64,000 nt of DNA from Proteus appendicitidis (GTDB taxonomy: Bacteria; Pseudomonadota; Gammaproteobacteria; Enterobacterales; Enterobacteriaceae): positions 868,001-932,000 of the forward strand of contig NZ_CP127389.1 in NCBI RefSeq assembly GCF_030271835.1. The letters run 5' to 3'. The translations under genes were made by a program, and so were the position numbers. The notes beneath the pieces were generated by a model. That model worked only from the letters and a program-made list of their open reading frames with translations, made no database searches and was not told the DNA's origin. This document shows, in pieces, positions 63,812-64,000 of the stretch. The stretch's first letter is position 1. Each line of letters opens with the position of its first letter.

Positions 63812-63862
63812 AAATGATAAGATGCCGAGACAACTGTTCTCGGCATTTTTTTATCTAAAAAT
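63812..63862 (+). repeat. 51-bp direct repeat, copy 2 (duplicated relA terminator)
   Basis: Identical to 61884-61934, base for base, but with no rightward gene in front of it that needs a terminator: the toxin gene to its left is transcribed leftward. It lies 45 bp before mazG. Confidence 0.95.
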
Positions 63863-63906
63863 ATGTTAAACAGGATAAAGCTAACTCTTATTTAAAAGGC
63901 AATGTG

Positions 63907-64000
63907 ATGTCAGAAAATCGTGAAATCTTTCGTTTATTAGAAATTATGGCACAGCTACGTGATCCTAATACTGGATGTGAATGGGATAAAGTGCAGACTT
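63907..64000 (+). CDS. mazG: Nucleoside triphosphate pyrophosphohydrolase MazG (partial)
   Basis: Only the first 31 codons are in the window. LLEIMAQLRDPNTGCEWDKVQT matches the MazG N-terminus (E. coli LLTIMQRLRDPENGCPWDKEQT). The enzyme hydrolyses NTPs and dampens stringent stress. It normally follows relA; here the toxin cassette separates them. AAGG lies eight bases before the ATG. Confidence 0.9.
   Translation, partial: MSENREIFRLLEIMAQLRDPNTGCEWDKVQT

Overview
The window is a chromosomal segment of an AT-rich enterobacterium of the order Enterobacterales. The best guess is Proteus or a close relative within Morganellaceae. The low GC, the MrpJ-type regulator carrying SQQQFSRYE, the orphan Hcp and the gene orders pcnB-folK-panBCD, sfsA-dksA-gluQ and rlmD-relA-mazG all fit. 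Species cannot be fixed from the sequence alone. I saw no tRNA, rRNA, CRISPR array, IS element or integrase.

Layout. (1) 0-2.5 kb: a 795-bp non-coding stretch with a perfect FNR-type box, then the ABC exporter yadGH. (2) 2.6-37 kb: a long accessory stretch lying between yadH and panD, which are near neighbours in E. coli. It holds a NiaP-like nicotinate transporter, YdcY, an M48 protease/LemA pair, a Tat-exported DmsABC-like oxidoreductase with an IclR regulator, a Fur-box-preceded iron system mixing Ftr-type and Efe-type parts, an orphan MrpJ-type regulator next to a VOC gene remnant, glutathionylspermidine synthetase/amidase, an AbiE type IV toxin-antitoxin pair, the D-serine locus dsdCXA, two TonB-dependent receptors behind a near-perfect Zur box, and uhpABC-afuABC for sensing and ABC uptake of hexose phosphates. 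(3) 37-49 kb: core genes panDCB, folK, pcnB (starting on AUU), gluQ, dksA, sfsA, hrpB and mrcB. (4) 49-51 kb: a tripartite hipBST toxin-antitoxin operon with three operator palindromes exactly 71 bp apart. (5) 51-62 kb: hemL, erpA, an ERIC-like palindrome, an orphan hcp, btuF, mtnN, dgt, rlmD and relA. (6) 62-63.9 kb: a two-gene cassette between relA and mazG. It encodes a protein with a colicin-type pore-forming C-terminus and a convergent four-helix immunity protein. The cassette is bracketed by a perfect 51-bp direct duplication of the relA terminator.

Functionally the accessory genes read as a gut/urinary-tract fitness set: metal capture (iron, zinc), alternative carbon and nitrogen sources (hexose phosphates, D-serine), anaerobic respiration, and conflict systems (AbiE, HipBST, Hcp, pore-forming toxin). 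The most novel item is the pore-forming toxin/immunity cassette. The toxin lacks recognisable colicin receptor/translocation domains, has an N-terminal cysteine cluster and no SOS box, and seems to have entered by an event that duplicated the relA terminator.

All functional calls rest on motifs, remembered family sequences and gene context read by eye; no database search was run.
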